Positions 51,703 through 63,865 of a stretch of 64,000 nt of DNA are shown piece after piece. The notes below the pieces were generated by a model. That model was not told where the DNA came from. It searched no databases and worked only from the letters and a program-made list of their open reading frames with translations. The position numbers and the translations under genes were made by a program. Every line of letters starts with the position of its first letter. The first letter of the stretch is position 1. Source of the stretch: Epiperipatus broadwayi. Its lineage: Eukaryota; Onychophora; Udeonychophora; Euonychophora; Peripatidae. The stretch is from positions 60,001-124,000 of the forward strand of contig JAQFVV010000452.1 of the NCBI GenBank assembly GCA_028023455.1, written 5' to 3'.

Positions 51703-51800
51703 TATGTATGGTGGCATTATGTTATAGTGTTAGCACATTCATTTACCGTTCTTATGACCTTGGTTTAAATTCAGACCTCGTGAAAGTTGAATTTTTCAGA
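51703..51800 (+). mobile_element. tRNA-derived SINE fragment
   Basis: A-box-like TAGTGTTAGCACA is followed ~30 bases later by a B-box-like GGTTTAAATTC (canonical GGTTCGANTCC) in tRNA-like spacing. Identification rests on these two weak boxes. The 127-codon open frame running through it (51582-51965) is most likely SINE-derived and not a host gene. Confidence 0.45.
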
Positions 51801-52169
51801 TCAATCAGGCTTAAAGGGATTTTTATTCAGGCAGTTAGATCACAAACAATCCATTTACCTCATCTTAAATTAATCAGTAAGCAGATATCTAATCATTTTC
51901 AGCTAGGAGTTAATATAAAGATGGAAAATTTAACTAATCCAACAGTTGATAAATCTGGAGGGTAATCCTTTTTTATTCACTGTTTCTTAATAAAGGCTGC
52001 TGGACAGACCTTTGGCTATCAGCAGATTCTTTAAAAACTATTTCCTCTTAATTATTATACACATTTATACAAACATATATACAACAATATAACTAAAATG
52101 CAACAATTAATATAATTATTTAATAAACTGATGAAGTCTCCTACCTGATATTAAATTTAATTAAGCAAA

Positions 52170-52366
52170 GGGAGTAAATCAGACCTTTCCCCAGACTATG
52201 GCTTAAAAGCACTCTAACTAAATGTTTAATAAAGGGTCAAAAATAGAATGAATCCAATATCAGAGCTACCATGAATAGGTAGATTCATTGGATTCATTCT
52301 ATTTTTGATCCTTTATTTAACATTTAGAGTGCTTTTAAGTCATAGCCTGGGGGGTGGCGATTTATT
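52170..52366. mobile_element. Fold-back (MITE-like) element
   Basis: Inverted arms of ~80 bases: AGACTATGGCTTAAAAGCAC and AGGGTCAAAAATAGAATGAA in the left arm, with their reverse complements on the right. A ~30-base centre includes CTACCATGAATAGGTAG. No hammerhead core. Confidence 0.75.
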
Positions 52367-52572
52367 CTTTTGTTTACATATACATTAAGCCATGTTTAGT
52401 TTATAGTTTAAGTTTAATTAAACATGTCAGTAAATTTCAATTTGAATCTCATAAATATTATGCATACAAGCCATCCTAATAAAAACTCAAAAAAGCAATT
52501 AAGGATGGTTCTATTTTTATTTTTTTTCTTAGAGGTTAAGTTAAATATAAAATGGCCAAAATGTTTACAGAG

Positions 52573-52585
52573 TAATATTTAATGT
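52573..52585. repeat. 13-bp target-site duplication, left
   Basis: TAATATTTAATGT, repeated exactly at 52935-52947. Confidence 0.85.
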
Positions 52586-52734
52586 CAAAATAAGAGTCAT
52601 AGATTACATGATCCAATTCTCTTAAGCTTCTAAGATATAAACAATGAGTATTGCCAATTGCTTAACAAGCTTTGTGATAAATGCTTAGTCAGAGAAAGCA
52701 TTTAAAATATCTCTGTCAGGAAACCTTCCCAAAC

Positions 52735-52774
52735 ATCTGACCATGGTTTAATGCTTTGGCACTCCTCAGAGAGG
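52735..52774 (-). ncRNA. Hammerhead ribozyme relic, family 1
   Basis: On the minus strand: CCTCT, CTGAGGA (52769-52763), GTGC-CAAA-GCAT stem-loop II, then TAAA where GAAA is needed (52750-52747), CCATGG and TC. The GAAA to TAAA change should abolish activity. Confidence 0.7.
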
Positions 52775-52800
52775 TGCTAGGGTCTGAAGCTATCCTAGCA

Positions 52801-52841
52801 CCTGTGTGAGGAATGTTAAAGCATGAAATCATGGTCAGAGG
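52801..52841 (+). ncRNA. Hammerhead ribozyme relic, family 1
   Basis: Plus strand: CCTGT, GTGAGGA in place of CTGAGGA (52806-52812), ATGT-TAAA-GCAT, GAAA (52825-52828), TCATGG, TC, AGAGG. Loss of the first core C makes activity unlikely. Confidence 0.65.
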
Positions 52842-52934
52842 TTTGGGGGGGGTCCTGACAGAGATGTTTTAAATGGTTTCTCTGGCTAAGCATTTATCAC
52901 AAAGCTTGTTGAGCAATTGGCAATGCTCATTGTT

Positions 52935-52947
52935 TAATATTTAATGT
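52935..52947. repeat. 13-bp target-site duplication, right
   Basis: Exact copy of 52573-52585. Confidence 0.85.
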
Positions 52948-54744
52948 GCTTGGCAGCAATTTAAATAGAAAATGGTTTTTGTTTAAGCTTTTGCTTAACA
53001 GCAATTAAAACTAAAATGGAATTATTTAATAAAAAATGTTGCTTAAGTGAAACGCAATTTAAACTTACAATAAGTGTTAATTATAAACAAAGAAAATCTA
53101 ATATACTTATAAAGAACTTTGAAAATACAGACCAAATAAAATAAATTCAATCGCTGGATAAAAAGTCCCTAAGTATATCTAGATGGGCTCTACATTTTGT
53201 GTTTGCATTGAATTATCTATAGATACTTAAAATTATACTTCAAACTGAGATAGACATATTTTTTATAATTTACACTTAATTTAAAAAGGCAAAAGAGAAA
53301 CATGGTTTTAATGCTGGATACCTATTCATTAGCCAATGTTGAATAGGTGGCTAAACCATGGATAAAATTTTATTCTTGCTTGGGAAATCTTCATCTATTT
53401 AAAATTTTGCAATCTCAATCAACATTTGAATCTCATATCATAAGGAATAGTAAATTAATTTATTCATCATTATACTATGATGCAGTTTAATATTGATTGA
53501 ATTTGGTTGTAAATCACACAAAAAACTTTTAATTTTTGTGGGTATTTTTTTGTCTGGTAAATATATGATATTATTAAAGTTTATAATGTAACCCTAAAAT
53601 TGAGATGGCAGAATAAATTTCAAACAATCACTATAATAATTTCTTAATTGTTTCTTCAGCATTTTGGACACATAATTTAACATTGCTTCGATTAAAAATT
53701 GATATTTTTTTGAATGAGTTAAAAATAAAGAATGCTTAATTAGGATTAACTGTCAATAATATAAATATCCCAAGAGTAATTGATGTAACGTTTATTACAC
53801 AATATTGTCAATAAAATGTCAACTTTTTACTTAACTATTAATTGTAGTAATGGGCGGAGGGCAGTATATTATGATTCGTTCAAGTCCCCTTTACTTCAGT
53901 TTTGAAAATTGACAATTTTAATTGCGCATGAAATAAATAATATATTTAAATAGAAGGGTAAAATTATTTAAAAATAAAAAAATATATATCAAGTATAAAT
54001 AGATGAAAATTAAAGTTGGCAAAAAGCAATTTCAGTTGAAAATTAATCTATTAAAATAAATGACATTTTATTAAAAATAATGTTCATATTCAAATAATTA
54101 ATAGATTGAAAATATATACTGCTGAGTTGAAAAATTAATTGTTGATTATACTTTCATTTAATCAAGCGATTCACTAATTATAACTTGTCAAATTGATTAT
54201 TAAATCATTTATTATGATTAAGTATTTGATAATAAAAAAAGCGAGTCATTTACATAAAGAAAAAAAGTATTGTTATGCAAAATTATTAATTTTCAGCGTT
54301 ATCATTATTAAAACTAAAATAAAATTAGCAACAAAAAGCTTTCTATGGTAATTTGATATTCATGTGACAATTTATTTATGAATCACTATATATTTATCTG
54401 TCTATCTATCTAAATAAATACATTTAAATTATCCAAATACTTTATTCCAGTTTGTAATTAAATAATGTATACAGTATTGAAATATTATTGAGCAGTATAA
54501 CAATATAATGATGAAAAAGAAAAGAAAATCAGTTATTGCATTTCTTTTCCAACTGGAGTTATCAGATATATAGAGTATGGTCGGCCATCTTTAAGAAATT
54601 AGTGTTATAATAGATATCATGATTTGACAAATTTTATTGTCCTGTCTAATGACTGTTTACAGGTTTAAAATAAAGCCATTATATATATATATTATTAGGT
54701 AATTCATTCAGTAAATTATCTCTTTTCTTTGCAATTGTAATTTT
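52948..54744. other. AT-rich sequence, no gene seen
   Basis: A short imperfect inverted repeat around GGTTTTAATGCTGG...CCATGG lies near 53300-53360. Otherwise no supported feature. Confidence 0.5.
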
Positions 54745-54930
54745 AGACACGTAAACGTTCAGACATTTATAAAGAAAAAGTAGACATGTAGTTTTAAAAA
54801 TTGACTTTGTTCATGTTGAGTATGCTTTCAATACGTTGTGTATCTATACTCAGCATGAATAAAGTCAATTTTTAAAACTACATAGTTCACCTTTTCTTTA
54901 TAAATGTTTGAACATTTATATGTTTAAAAT
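54745..54930. mobile_element. Fold-back (MITE-like) element
   Basis: Inverted arms of ~80 bases: CATTTATAAAGAAAAAGTAG and GTAGTTTTAAAAATTGACTT at the left, with reverse complements at 54860-54915. The loop is only ~25 bases. Outer ends are more diverged. Confidence 0.75.
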
Positions 54931-55041
54931 TAATATATACTATCAGTAATTTTCTATTAGATAGTTTTTGTAGACATTTTTTACATGCCTATCTCTTACG
55001 TTAGTTTTTATTATTTTTTAAATTTCTTGTTTTTTCCACCT

Positions 55042-55130
55042 AACGGCGGTTTGGCACAGTTGGTAGAATATCTGACTTGTCATCGGGAGGTACCAAGATT
55101 GATTCTGGCATTCCCAATTCTGACTGTCAA
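55042..55130 (+). mobile_element. tRNA-derived SINE fragment
   Basis: TTTGGCACAGTTGGTAGAAT contains a good Pol III A box (TGGCACAGTTGG). The B box, ~38 bases later, is worn (AGATTGATTCTGG). The layout is tRNA-like, but no cloverleaf with a proper acceptor stem can be drawn, so this is not a functional tRNA gene. Confidence 0.6.
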
Positions 55131-55768
55131 ATGTCTTACGAACTCCCCAGAAATAAAGTCATATGCTTTTTTTAAAACTCCTTTTCTAAGTTAACATCCT
55201 TCATAATTTATCTATTTGTAGAGAAATTAGAAAAATTATGTTGAGTTTTTTGCTTTACTTTTTTAATAAATTTATTCATTTTAAATTTCTAATTTTATCA
55301 AATTAACTTATCCTTTTTAATTCTCTAATAATATCTTTTTATCTTTTATTTATTTTTTAAGTGGTCCAAAATAAAACTTCAAATAATTTTTTTGATGAGT
55401 TATTTATTAGATTTAACTTCAATAATTTATAAAAGTATCTTTTTGGAAAAAAAAGGAAGCCGCTGTAAGAAATGGTTTCTTCACGAACCATTTCGAAAAT
55501 TGAACAATTAAAAAAATTCACACACACTCACATATATAGTTAATGACAATAATAAATTTACAACTGAAGCTTGTAATATAAATTTAAAAAATTAAATTGT
55601 AAAACTTGTAAAAGATATTTTCCAAAATCTTAGTTTCATCTGAAATAGAGAATCATTGGTAGTATTAGTTAATCCAATCAAGTAAATAGAAAAATGTATT
55701 ACTTTATACATTTAGCACACTCAAGTAACTTGATTTCATTGCCACGGTTATAATATTGCAAAATAGGC

Positions 55769-57711
<1,943 letters not shown>

Positions 57712-57734
57712 GTTTCAAAGGTAAACTTTATTAA

Positions 57735-58400
57735 GACTCAAAAATGGTTACATGAGTTAAATATGAGAACATAAGGTCTTAGATACAAGTAAATACATGA
57801 TATCACATATGCAATAAGGGTTTACAATCTTGCATGTGATAGGGAAAAACATGACTTACAGTAATTGAAAGAAGAATGATCACTACATAACAAGATATAT
57901 GTATCAAATTAGGTTTACTTTTTAAAATTGGATCTTGAGAAAAATACATGGAAGTACAATAGTATGAGGGAAAATTTATATGGGGTGTGGGGTTGCTGTT
58001 AGATTAATATATGATTGTATATAAATTGGGCTTATTTGGTGGGAAAGATTATAGTTTTCATGGCTGTCTTATTGTTCATGTGTTACATAAGTTGCATGTG
58101 AAAAACATGAGTTTTTAGATACAATTTGACACATGAGATTACATATGCAATGAGGGTTTACAATTTTGCTTATTATTAAAAAAGGTGATTTACAAAAATT
58201 GAAAGAATAATAATTGTTGCATAACAAAATATATTTCAAATTAGGTTCACATAAATTTTATAAAAGCATTATGAGATAAAAACATGAAAGCACATGGTGA
58301 TATTTATTAATACATTTAAGGATGGTGAGTGGAATTAAGTGTTTTATGACTATACATAAATTGTGCTTATTAGTTGGTGAGCACTATAGGTGACAAAACT
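57735..58400. repeat. 336-bp tandem duplication, diverged
   Basis: ACATATGCAATAAGGGTTTA at 57805 recurs as ACATATGCAATGAGGGTTTA at 58141. Further paired landmarks are CATAACAA(G/A)ATATAT, CAAATTAGGTT and ACATAAATTG(T/G)GCTTATT(T/A)G. Not coding. Confidence 0.8.
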
Positions 58401-59230
58401 AAGTCTTATTTGTTTATGTGATAGGCATTTAAAGTTCATTTGAGGTAGGTTGGTGGAGTGATCTTGTAAACTTTTTTGGATCAATGGGTTGATGAGGTGG
58501 ATGTACTGCGATACTTTAAGTGGTGCAGTATGTATTCCAGAGTTCATCCTGTTGTGATGTTGGAGCTTATATGAGTTCATGTGTGGTAAGTGCTTGAGCT
58601 GGTTGAGCTTTCAAAGAGTGGAGTGGAAGTGATCTAGAGAGCAGTTGGAATCTGTGGCTGATATAATGATGGACTTGAAAAGGAAATATCTTAAATGATG
58701 CAAAATATCCCTTGTGGCATGGGAATAATAAATTTTGACAAATTGTTGTCAGAATGTCAGGAATTCATACCATAGGGGGGAGGTATATTCTTGTGTTTTT
58801 AAGTCTAGGTTCTAAGTGTTGTTTGCATTGGTTGTCATGAATCTTCAAATTGGATTATTCATTAATGGACTTGAAATATCTTTGCTATTGCTGACATGGA
58901 AATTGTTCTTGAGGATGTTGACATATGTTTTTTTATGAAATAAAACTAGTAATATGATAGAATAGATTTTGGTGCCAACAGCTTGGTCATGTGGTTGTAT
59001 GGCAGCCATTTTGATTTGTTTTAATGATTTAAAAATGTCATTTTTTCAAAAAAAAAGCTTTTGTAAATTCAAAATTATCTTTAAAAAGATGTGCAGCATA
59101 GTTAACTGTTATTAATTGTTTCAATATAAGTGAAATTTACCTGAAATTTTGCAGATTTTGAGTGGTCATTTGGAAGTTTAAGCACGGAAATTTTTCCTTG
59201 TTGCCTAGCAATAATAAGGTTTATTGTCTC
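58401..59230. other. No supported gene
   Basis: Somewhat G-rich on the plus strand around 58430-58600. No coding motif recognised. Confidence 0.45.
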
Positions 59231-59234
59231 TAAT

Positions 59235-59745
59235 AAAATATTTTTTCTTGCAAATTATCCATAACACACATGGAATCGAACTTTGGACCTTGAAACTCCA
59301 TGTTGGCACCATTGTGGGCAAATACTGGTCATGCAATGGCTTGCCAAAAAAATTATCATTAGGCAACCCGATCCCAATTGGAAGCCTGAATAAAAAATGC
59401 AATAATCAACTGATTAAAGGTACATTATTATCTTGAATTAGACTAAGACTGTGAATTATTTCTAAGCATAAAAAAAACAAAGCTAGTTAACCCACTATCC
59501 GGAATTACCTACGGGAGACTTGCAACTGACTTCTTTCCTTCCAAAACAAAAATCTGACTTTGCAACTAATAAAATTAAAAATTGGCTCACATTTGACTGA
59601 ACTTTGGATTTTGAAACTCTGCGCTGACAATGTTGGTGGTAAGCATCCTGCCATGTGATTACTTTGTCTCCATATTGTTCTTCAAAATTATCGTTGGGTA
59701 ACTTGATTTTGATTAAATTTTTGAATGAAAAATCCAATACAAAAG
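59235..59745 (-). repeat. Two diverged ~335-bp direct units with tRNA-like (SINE-like) sequence on the minus strand
   Basis: Both units share, on the minus strand, AACGATAATTTT/AATGATAATTTT, then ~60-80 bases later GAGTTTCAA..TCCAAAGTTC. The first unit contains AAAGTTCGATTCCATG, close to a Pol III B box, preceded ~55 bases upstream by TTGCATGACCAGTATT, a weak A-box candidate. Matching positions are 59349 and 59684. Short open frames across them have no family. Confidence 0.45.
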
Positions 59746-59859
59746 CATTAAACAACTATCAACTCATTGGAAATTGAAAAAGGCATATCAATCCCATCTA
59801 CAACATCTTTGGAACATGAAAAACCAGAGCATGCTGGCTTGGTTGTGAACAAATGGACC

Positions 59860-60127
<268 letters not shown>

Positions 60128-60239
60128 AATAATAATAAACAGAGCAAAACTCTCCATACAGTATTGCCACCTGTGCTAAACAGAGTAATGAATGGATGCC
60201 AGAAGGCTTGTGCATAAAATCCCTATCCAATGCCTACTC

Positions 60240-60298
60240 ATCCAATATTCCCAGACTAGTTTCTGGATTGTGGCCTTCATCAGTGAGGAGCTTTGGAT
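60240..60298 (-). ncRNA. Hammerhead ribozyme, type I, family 2, left unit
   Basis: Minus strand from 60298: ATCCAA (outer stem I), AGCT, CCTCA, CTGATGA (60283-60277), GGC-CACAA-TCC, GAAA (60263-60260), CTAG-TC (60259-60254), TGGGA, then TTGGAT (60245-60240). All core nucleotides are present. Stem II is weakened (C opposite T, and A opposite A at its base). Cleavage would follow the GTC ending at 60254. Confidence 0.75.
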
Positions 60299-60590
60299 CT
60301 GAAAGCACTGCATCTAGATCTTAGGATCTAATGCAACCCTCTAGCAACCACCTTTTATCTCCACTTAACTACAAAACTATGAGAATGAAATTGAAAACAC
60401 AAAAAATATTTTCAATCTAAGCTCAATAGCTTATATAGTCATATGGGTCTGAACTCAGTTCAGCACCCATACATTTTGGTGTCTTTGGCTCTTTTACAAC
60501 CATTGCCACCACTATCCTATTAGGCAGGATTGGTGTCAAACCATTAAGCATCACATGATCACATTTCCTATACTAGCACATTAATTGTTG

Positions 60591-60649
60591 ATCCAAAGCT
60601 CCTCACTGATGAAGGCCACAAGCCAGAAACTAGTCTGGGGATATTGGAT
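60591..60649 (+). ncRNA. Hammerhead ribozyme, type I, family 2, right unit
   Basis: ATCCAA (60591-60596) pairs with TTGGAT (60644-60649), and CCTCA (60601-60605) with TGGGG (60636-60640). Core CTGATGA is at 60606-60612; stem II GGC/GCC (60614-60616, 60622-60624) has loop CACAA; GAAA is at 60626-60629. Stem III is CTAG (60630-60633), self-complementary and too short for a hairpin, so pairing between two units is expected. Cleavage is predicted after C60635. The A60613/A60625 opposition at the base of stem II replaces the usual G-C and should reduce activity. Confidence 0.8.
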
Positions 60650-60798
60650 GAGTAGGCATTGGATAGGGATTTTATGCACAAGCCTTCTGGCATCCATTGA
60701 TTACTCTGTTTAGCACACGTGGCAATACTGTATGGAGAGTTTTGCTCTGTTTATCAACAATTAATGTGCTAGTATAGGAAATGTGATCATGTGATGCT

Positions 60799-60818
60799 TT
60801 ATTATTATTATTATTATT

Positions 60819-60852
<34 letters not shown>

Positions 60853-60873
60853 TAGTAATAATAATAATAATAA

Positions 60874-60943
<70 letters not shown>
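60799..60943. repeat. Convergent (ATT)n / (AAT)n microsatellite
   Basis: (ATT) to about 60821, switching to (AAT) until 60943 with two small interruptions. The array is thus itself an inverted repeat. Confidence 0.9.
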
Positions 60944-61687
60944 TAGTAGTATTAATAGTAGTAGTAATAGTTGCTTTCAAATATATCTGGACTCCTAGTA
61001 AGAGAATAACCTATTATCAGTTTAATTTTTCATGCTGCACATTTTTATCTGTTTGATTTTTCATTATTCTGACTTATTCTGCCTTATTCCATGTTATCCT
61101 CTTCTTTTTACATGACCAATCTTTCTAAGTACAATAATTAAGTTATCTTATTATATAAATAAAAAGGGCAATTTGATCACATAATGACATATTTAGGAAA
61201 AAGCTAGTGTAGAACACTATATTTTGAATGAATTTTTTTTGCTGATTTTGTTATATTTAGCTAGAATTAGCTAAATTATACTGAACTGCTGTGTTAAAGT
61301 TTTAATATTCATCAATTTTGAGGAATTGTCATCTATGAAATTTTCAAAAGTCACTTATAACTTCAAAACATCTAAAAAACACATTTTTTTCTTATACTTT
61401 TTTGAGTGCTCAGCTTTCACATAATCATAGGGAATACCATAGAATACACAATTCTGACCTTTATTTGTAAAGATAAATCTGCGTATCTAAATATTACTTT
61501 CAGACTTTATTATATTAATATTATTAAATAACTTTGGCAGTGAGTGCATAAATCATTAGTGAATACATAAGGCTTTCATGTTTGTGTGTTCCAAACAAGA
61601 TTGTTCAAAAATTTGCTTATCTTGTAGTTTATTAATTTCACAGATAGTGCATTCCTGTTGATTTAATGTAAGTTTTGGGTACTGATA
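60944..61687. other. AT-rich sequence, no gene seen
   Basis: No supported feature. Confidence 0.5.
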
Positions 61688-61924
61688 TTAACCTTATTTT
61701 ATTTTGAGATGGTGCTGTCATGCTGTGGCAAACTTGCACTGTCTCTGCTTATGGTTTCCGAATGAAAAAAAAATGATATTGTTACAGCCTATTTTTTCAA
61801 ACAAATCTCATAGTTTTAGAGATTTATTCATTAACACATTTATAGAACTTTGTATTTTAGTAAATACTAGAGACAGTGCAACTTTGCCACAGCATGTCAG
61901 CACCACCTCAAAATATAAGGTTAA
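61688..61924. mobile_element. MITE-like element with ~57-base terminal inverted repeats
   Basis: The left arm TTAACCTTATTTTATTTTGA...GCACTGTCTC (61688-61746) is matched by the inverted right arm 61869-61924, which contains GAGACAGTGCAACTTTGCCA and ends ATAAGGTTAA. The ~120-base interior is AT-rich and non-coding. TSD uncertain. Confidence 0.8.
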
Positions 61925-62138
61925 GTCATTAGTTCCAAACAAAAAATTGTAGGTTATGTTAAATTTTTAAAAACTACACTTCTCTCTAAGATCAATGATC
62001 ACCAAGCAATCCTTCTTTAGAAATAAAACCTAGTTCCTATAAAATGTTCTACAAAATTATTTTAATTAATGATGTCTAAATTTATGTTTGATATTGCATT
62101 TGTATATTTATTGTTACATTAATATAACTATTATTGAA

Positions 62139-62153
62139 TTATGATATATAATA
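62139..62153. repeat. Target-site duplication of the hammerhead array, left (13-15 bp)
   Basis: TTATGATATATAATA, repeated at 63866-63880. The first two to four bases could belong to the element end, giving 11-15 bp by strict or generous counting. Confidence 0.75.
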
Positions 62154-62298
62154 AAAAAGAGTCATAGATCACATGACCCTATCTCTTAAGCTTGTAAGTT
62201 ATAAATAATGAGGATTGCCAATTCCTCTACAAACTTTATGATAAATGCTTAGCCAGAGCCAGCACTTAAAATATCTGTATCAGGAAGCTTTTCCAAAA

Positions 62299-62339
62299 CC
62301 ACTGACCATGGTTTCGTGCTTTGGCACTCCTCAGAGAGG
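62299..62339 (-). ncRNA. Hammerhead ribozyme, type I, family 1, unit 1
   Basis: Minus strand: CCTCT (62339-62335), CTGAGGA (62334-62328; fits CUGANGA), GTGC-CAAA-GCAC stem-loop II with four perfect pairs, GAAA (62315-62312), CCATGG (62311-62306), TC (62305-62304), AGTGG. Every conserved core base is present. Stem III is a 6-base palindrome, so the active form should be a dimer or tandem. Cleavage is predicted after the C at 62304. One mismatch in inner stem I. Confidence 0.9.
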
Positions 62340-62721
62340 TGTCAGGGTAGGTTTAGACACTAGATCTAAAAATACCAACCCAAAGCCAAGCACTTATCTA
62401 AAAGTTAGCTATTGAGTGGAAAATCTGAAATTTTCAGACATCTACATGTCTTCAAACCCAGTTATCCAACTCAAATAGCTATATGAGGCTGATAGATCTT
62501 CAGCCATACCATATATTAGTAGTCTTAGCAATATAAAATTACATAAGACTTATGACAGAGAAAATAAATAGTCAAAAAGAAGAGTCATAGATCACATGAC
62601 CCTATCTCTTAAGATTGTAAGTTATAAACAATGAGGATTACCAATTCCTCTACAAGCTTTATGATAAATGCTTAGCCAGAGCCAGCACTTAAAATGTCTC
62701 TATAAGGAACCCCTCCCAAAA

Positions 62722-62762
62722 CCCCTGACCATGGTTTCATCCTTTGGCACTCCTCAGAGGGG
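62722..62762 (-). ncRNA. Hammerhead ribozyme, family 1, unit 2, stem II weakened
   Basis: Minus strand: CCCCT, CTGAGGA (62757-62751), GTGC-CAAA-GGAT, GAAA (62738-62735), CCATGG (62734-62729), TC, AGGGG. Core and stem I are perfect. Stem II has a G-G clash and a G-T pair. Confidence 0.8.
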
Positions 62763-63085
62763 TGTCAGGGTAGCACTTATCTAAAAGTTATCAGTAAAAA
62801 ATCTGAAATTTTCAGACATCTACATGTCTTCAAACCCAGCTATCCAACTCAAATAGCTATATGGGGCTAATATATCTTCAGCCATATCATATATTAGTAG
62901 CCTTAGCAATATAAAATTGCTTAAGACTTATGGCAGAGACTATAAATAGTCAAAAAAAGAGTCATAGATCACATGACCCTATCTCTTAAGCTTGTAAATT
63001 ATAAGCAATGAGGATTGCCAATTCCTATACAAGCTTTATGATAAATGCTTAGCCAGAGCCAGCATTTAAAATGTATCTGTCAGCA

Positions 63086-63128
63086 ACCCCTGACCATGGT
63101 TTTGTGCTTTGGCACTTCTCTGAGAGGT
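63086..63128 (-). ncRNA. Hammerhead ribozyme relic, family 1, unit 3
   Basis: Minus strand: CCTCT, then CAGAGAA in place of CTGAGGA, GTGC-CAAA-GCAC, AAAA in place of GAAA, CCATGG, TC, AGGGG. Two core changes should inactivate it. Confidence 0.75.
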
Positions 63129-63309
63129 GTCAGGGTAGGTTCAGACACTAGATCTATCTGCCCCATATAGCTATTTGAGTTGGATAGCTGGGTTTAAAGA
63201 CATGTAGATGTCTGAAAATTTCAGATTTTCCACTCAATAGATAACTTTTAGATAAGTGCTTGGCTTTGGGTTGGTATTTTTATATCTAGTGTTTGAACCT
63301 ACCCTGACA

Positions 63310-63350
63310 CCTCTCTGAGGAGTGCCAAAGCATGAAACCATGGTCAGGGG
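63310..63350 (+). ncRNA. Hammerhead ribozyme, type I, family 1, inverted unit 4
   Basis: CCTCT (63310-63314), CTGAGGA (63315-63321), GTGC-CAAA-GCAT (one G-T pair), GAAA (63334-63337), CCATGG (63338-63343), TC, AGGGG (63346-63350). Core intact; cleavage predicted after C63345. With a G-T wobble at the base of stem II, activity may be reduced. Confidence 0.85.
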
Positions 63351-63731
63351 TTTGGAGAGGGATTCCTGACAGAGATATTTTAAGTGCTGGCTCTGGCTAA
63401 GCATTTATCATAAAGCTTGTAGAGGAATTGGCCATCCTCATTGTTTATAACTTACAAGCTTAAGAGATAGGGTCATGTGATCTATGACTCTTTTTTTGAC
63501 TATTTATAGTCTCTGCCATAAGGCTTATGTAATTTTATATTGCTAATACTACTAATATATGGAATGGCTGAAGATCTATCAGCCCCATATAGCTATTTGA
63601 TTTGGATAGCTGGGTTTGAAGACATGTAGATGTCTGAAAATTTCAGATTTTCCACTCAATAGATAAATTTTAGATAAGTTCTTGGCTTTGGGTTGGTATT
63701 TTTAGATCTAGTGTCTGAACCTACCCTGACA

Positions 63732-63772
63732 CCTCTCTGAGGAGTGCCAAAGCACGAAACCATGATCAGGGG
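63732..63772 (+). ncRNA. Hammerhead ribozyme, type I, family 1, inverted unit 5
   Basis: CCTCT, CTGAGGA (63737-63743), perfect GTGC-CAAA-GCAC, GAAA (63756-63759), CCATGA (63760-63765; last G changed), TC, AGGGG. The change breaks the outermost C-G pair of stem III and turns the cleavage triplet from GTC to ATC. Confidence 0.8.
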
Positions 63773-63865
63773 TTTGGGGAGGGGTTCCTGACAGAGATAT
63801 TTAAGTGCTGACTCTGGCTAAGCATTTATCATAAAGCTTGTAGAGGAATTGGCCATTTTCATTGT

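Larger units (their letters stand above)
52586..52934. mobile_element. Fold-back hammerhead-ribozyme element (family 1) with 13-bp target duplication
   Basis: Two inverted half-units meet near 52785. The left arm contains AAACAATGAGTATTGCCAAT, ATGCTTAGTCAGAGAAAGC and the reversed hammerhead; the right arm carries the complements. It is a diverged member of the family forming the array at 62154-63867, starting with the same AGAGTCATAGAT(C/T)ACATGA sequence. No protein-coding capacity. The exact 13-bp direct repeats outside it show it inserted as a palindrome. Confidence 0.85.
60136..60800. mobile_element. Compound fold-back with two facing hammerhead units (family 2)
   Basis: A minus-strand unit (60136-60345) and a plus-strand unit (60591-60758) form inverted arms of ~165 bases. 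Both outer ends carry CAGAGCAAAACTCTCCATAC, the family's terminal sequence. In addition, the ~45 bases preceding the right unit (60548-60592, GCATCACATGATCACATTTC onward) recur inverted just after it (60755-60799), so the right unit has its own nested inverted flanks. The middle (60346-60547) is unique. The whole sits between (TTA)n and (ATT/AAT)n arrays, so a target duplication cannot be resolved. Confidence 0.8.

Noticed and set aside
51582-51965. 127-codon plus-strand open frame as a host gene
   Set aside because: It spans a tRNA-like SINE segment, has no domain and no codon bias distinct from the surroundings.
52126-52165. CTGATGA at 52128
   Set aside because: No GAAA box at a plausible distance and no stem II.
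55042-55130. Functional tRNA gene
   Set aside because: A good A box but a worn B box, and no acceptor or anticodon stems of proper length, so it was kept only as a SINE fragment.
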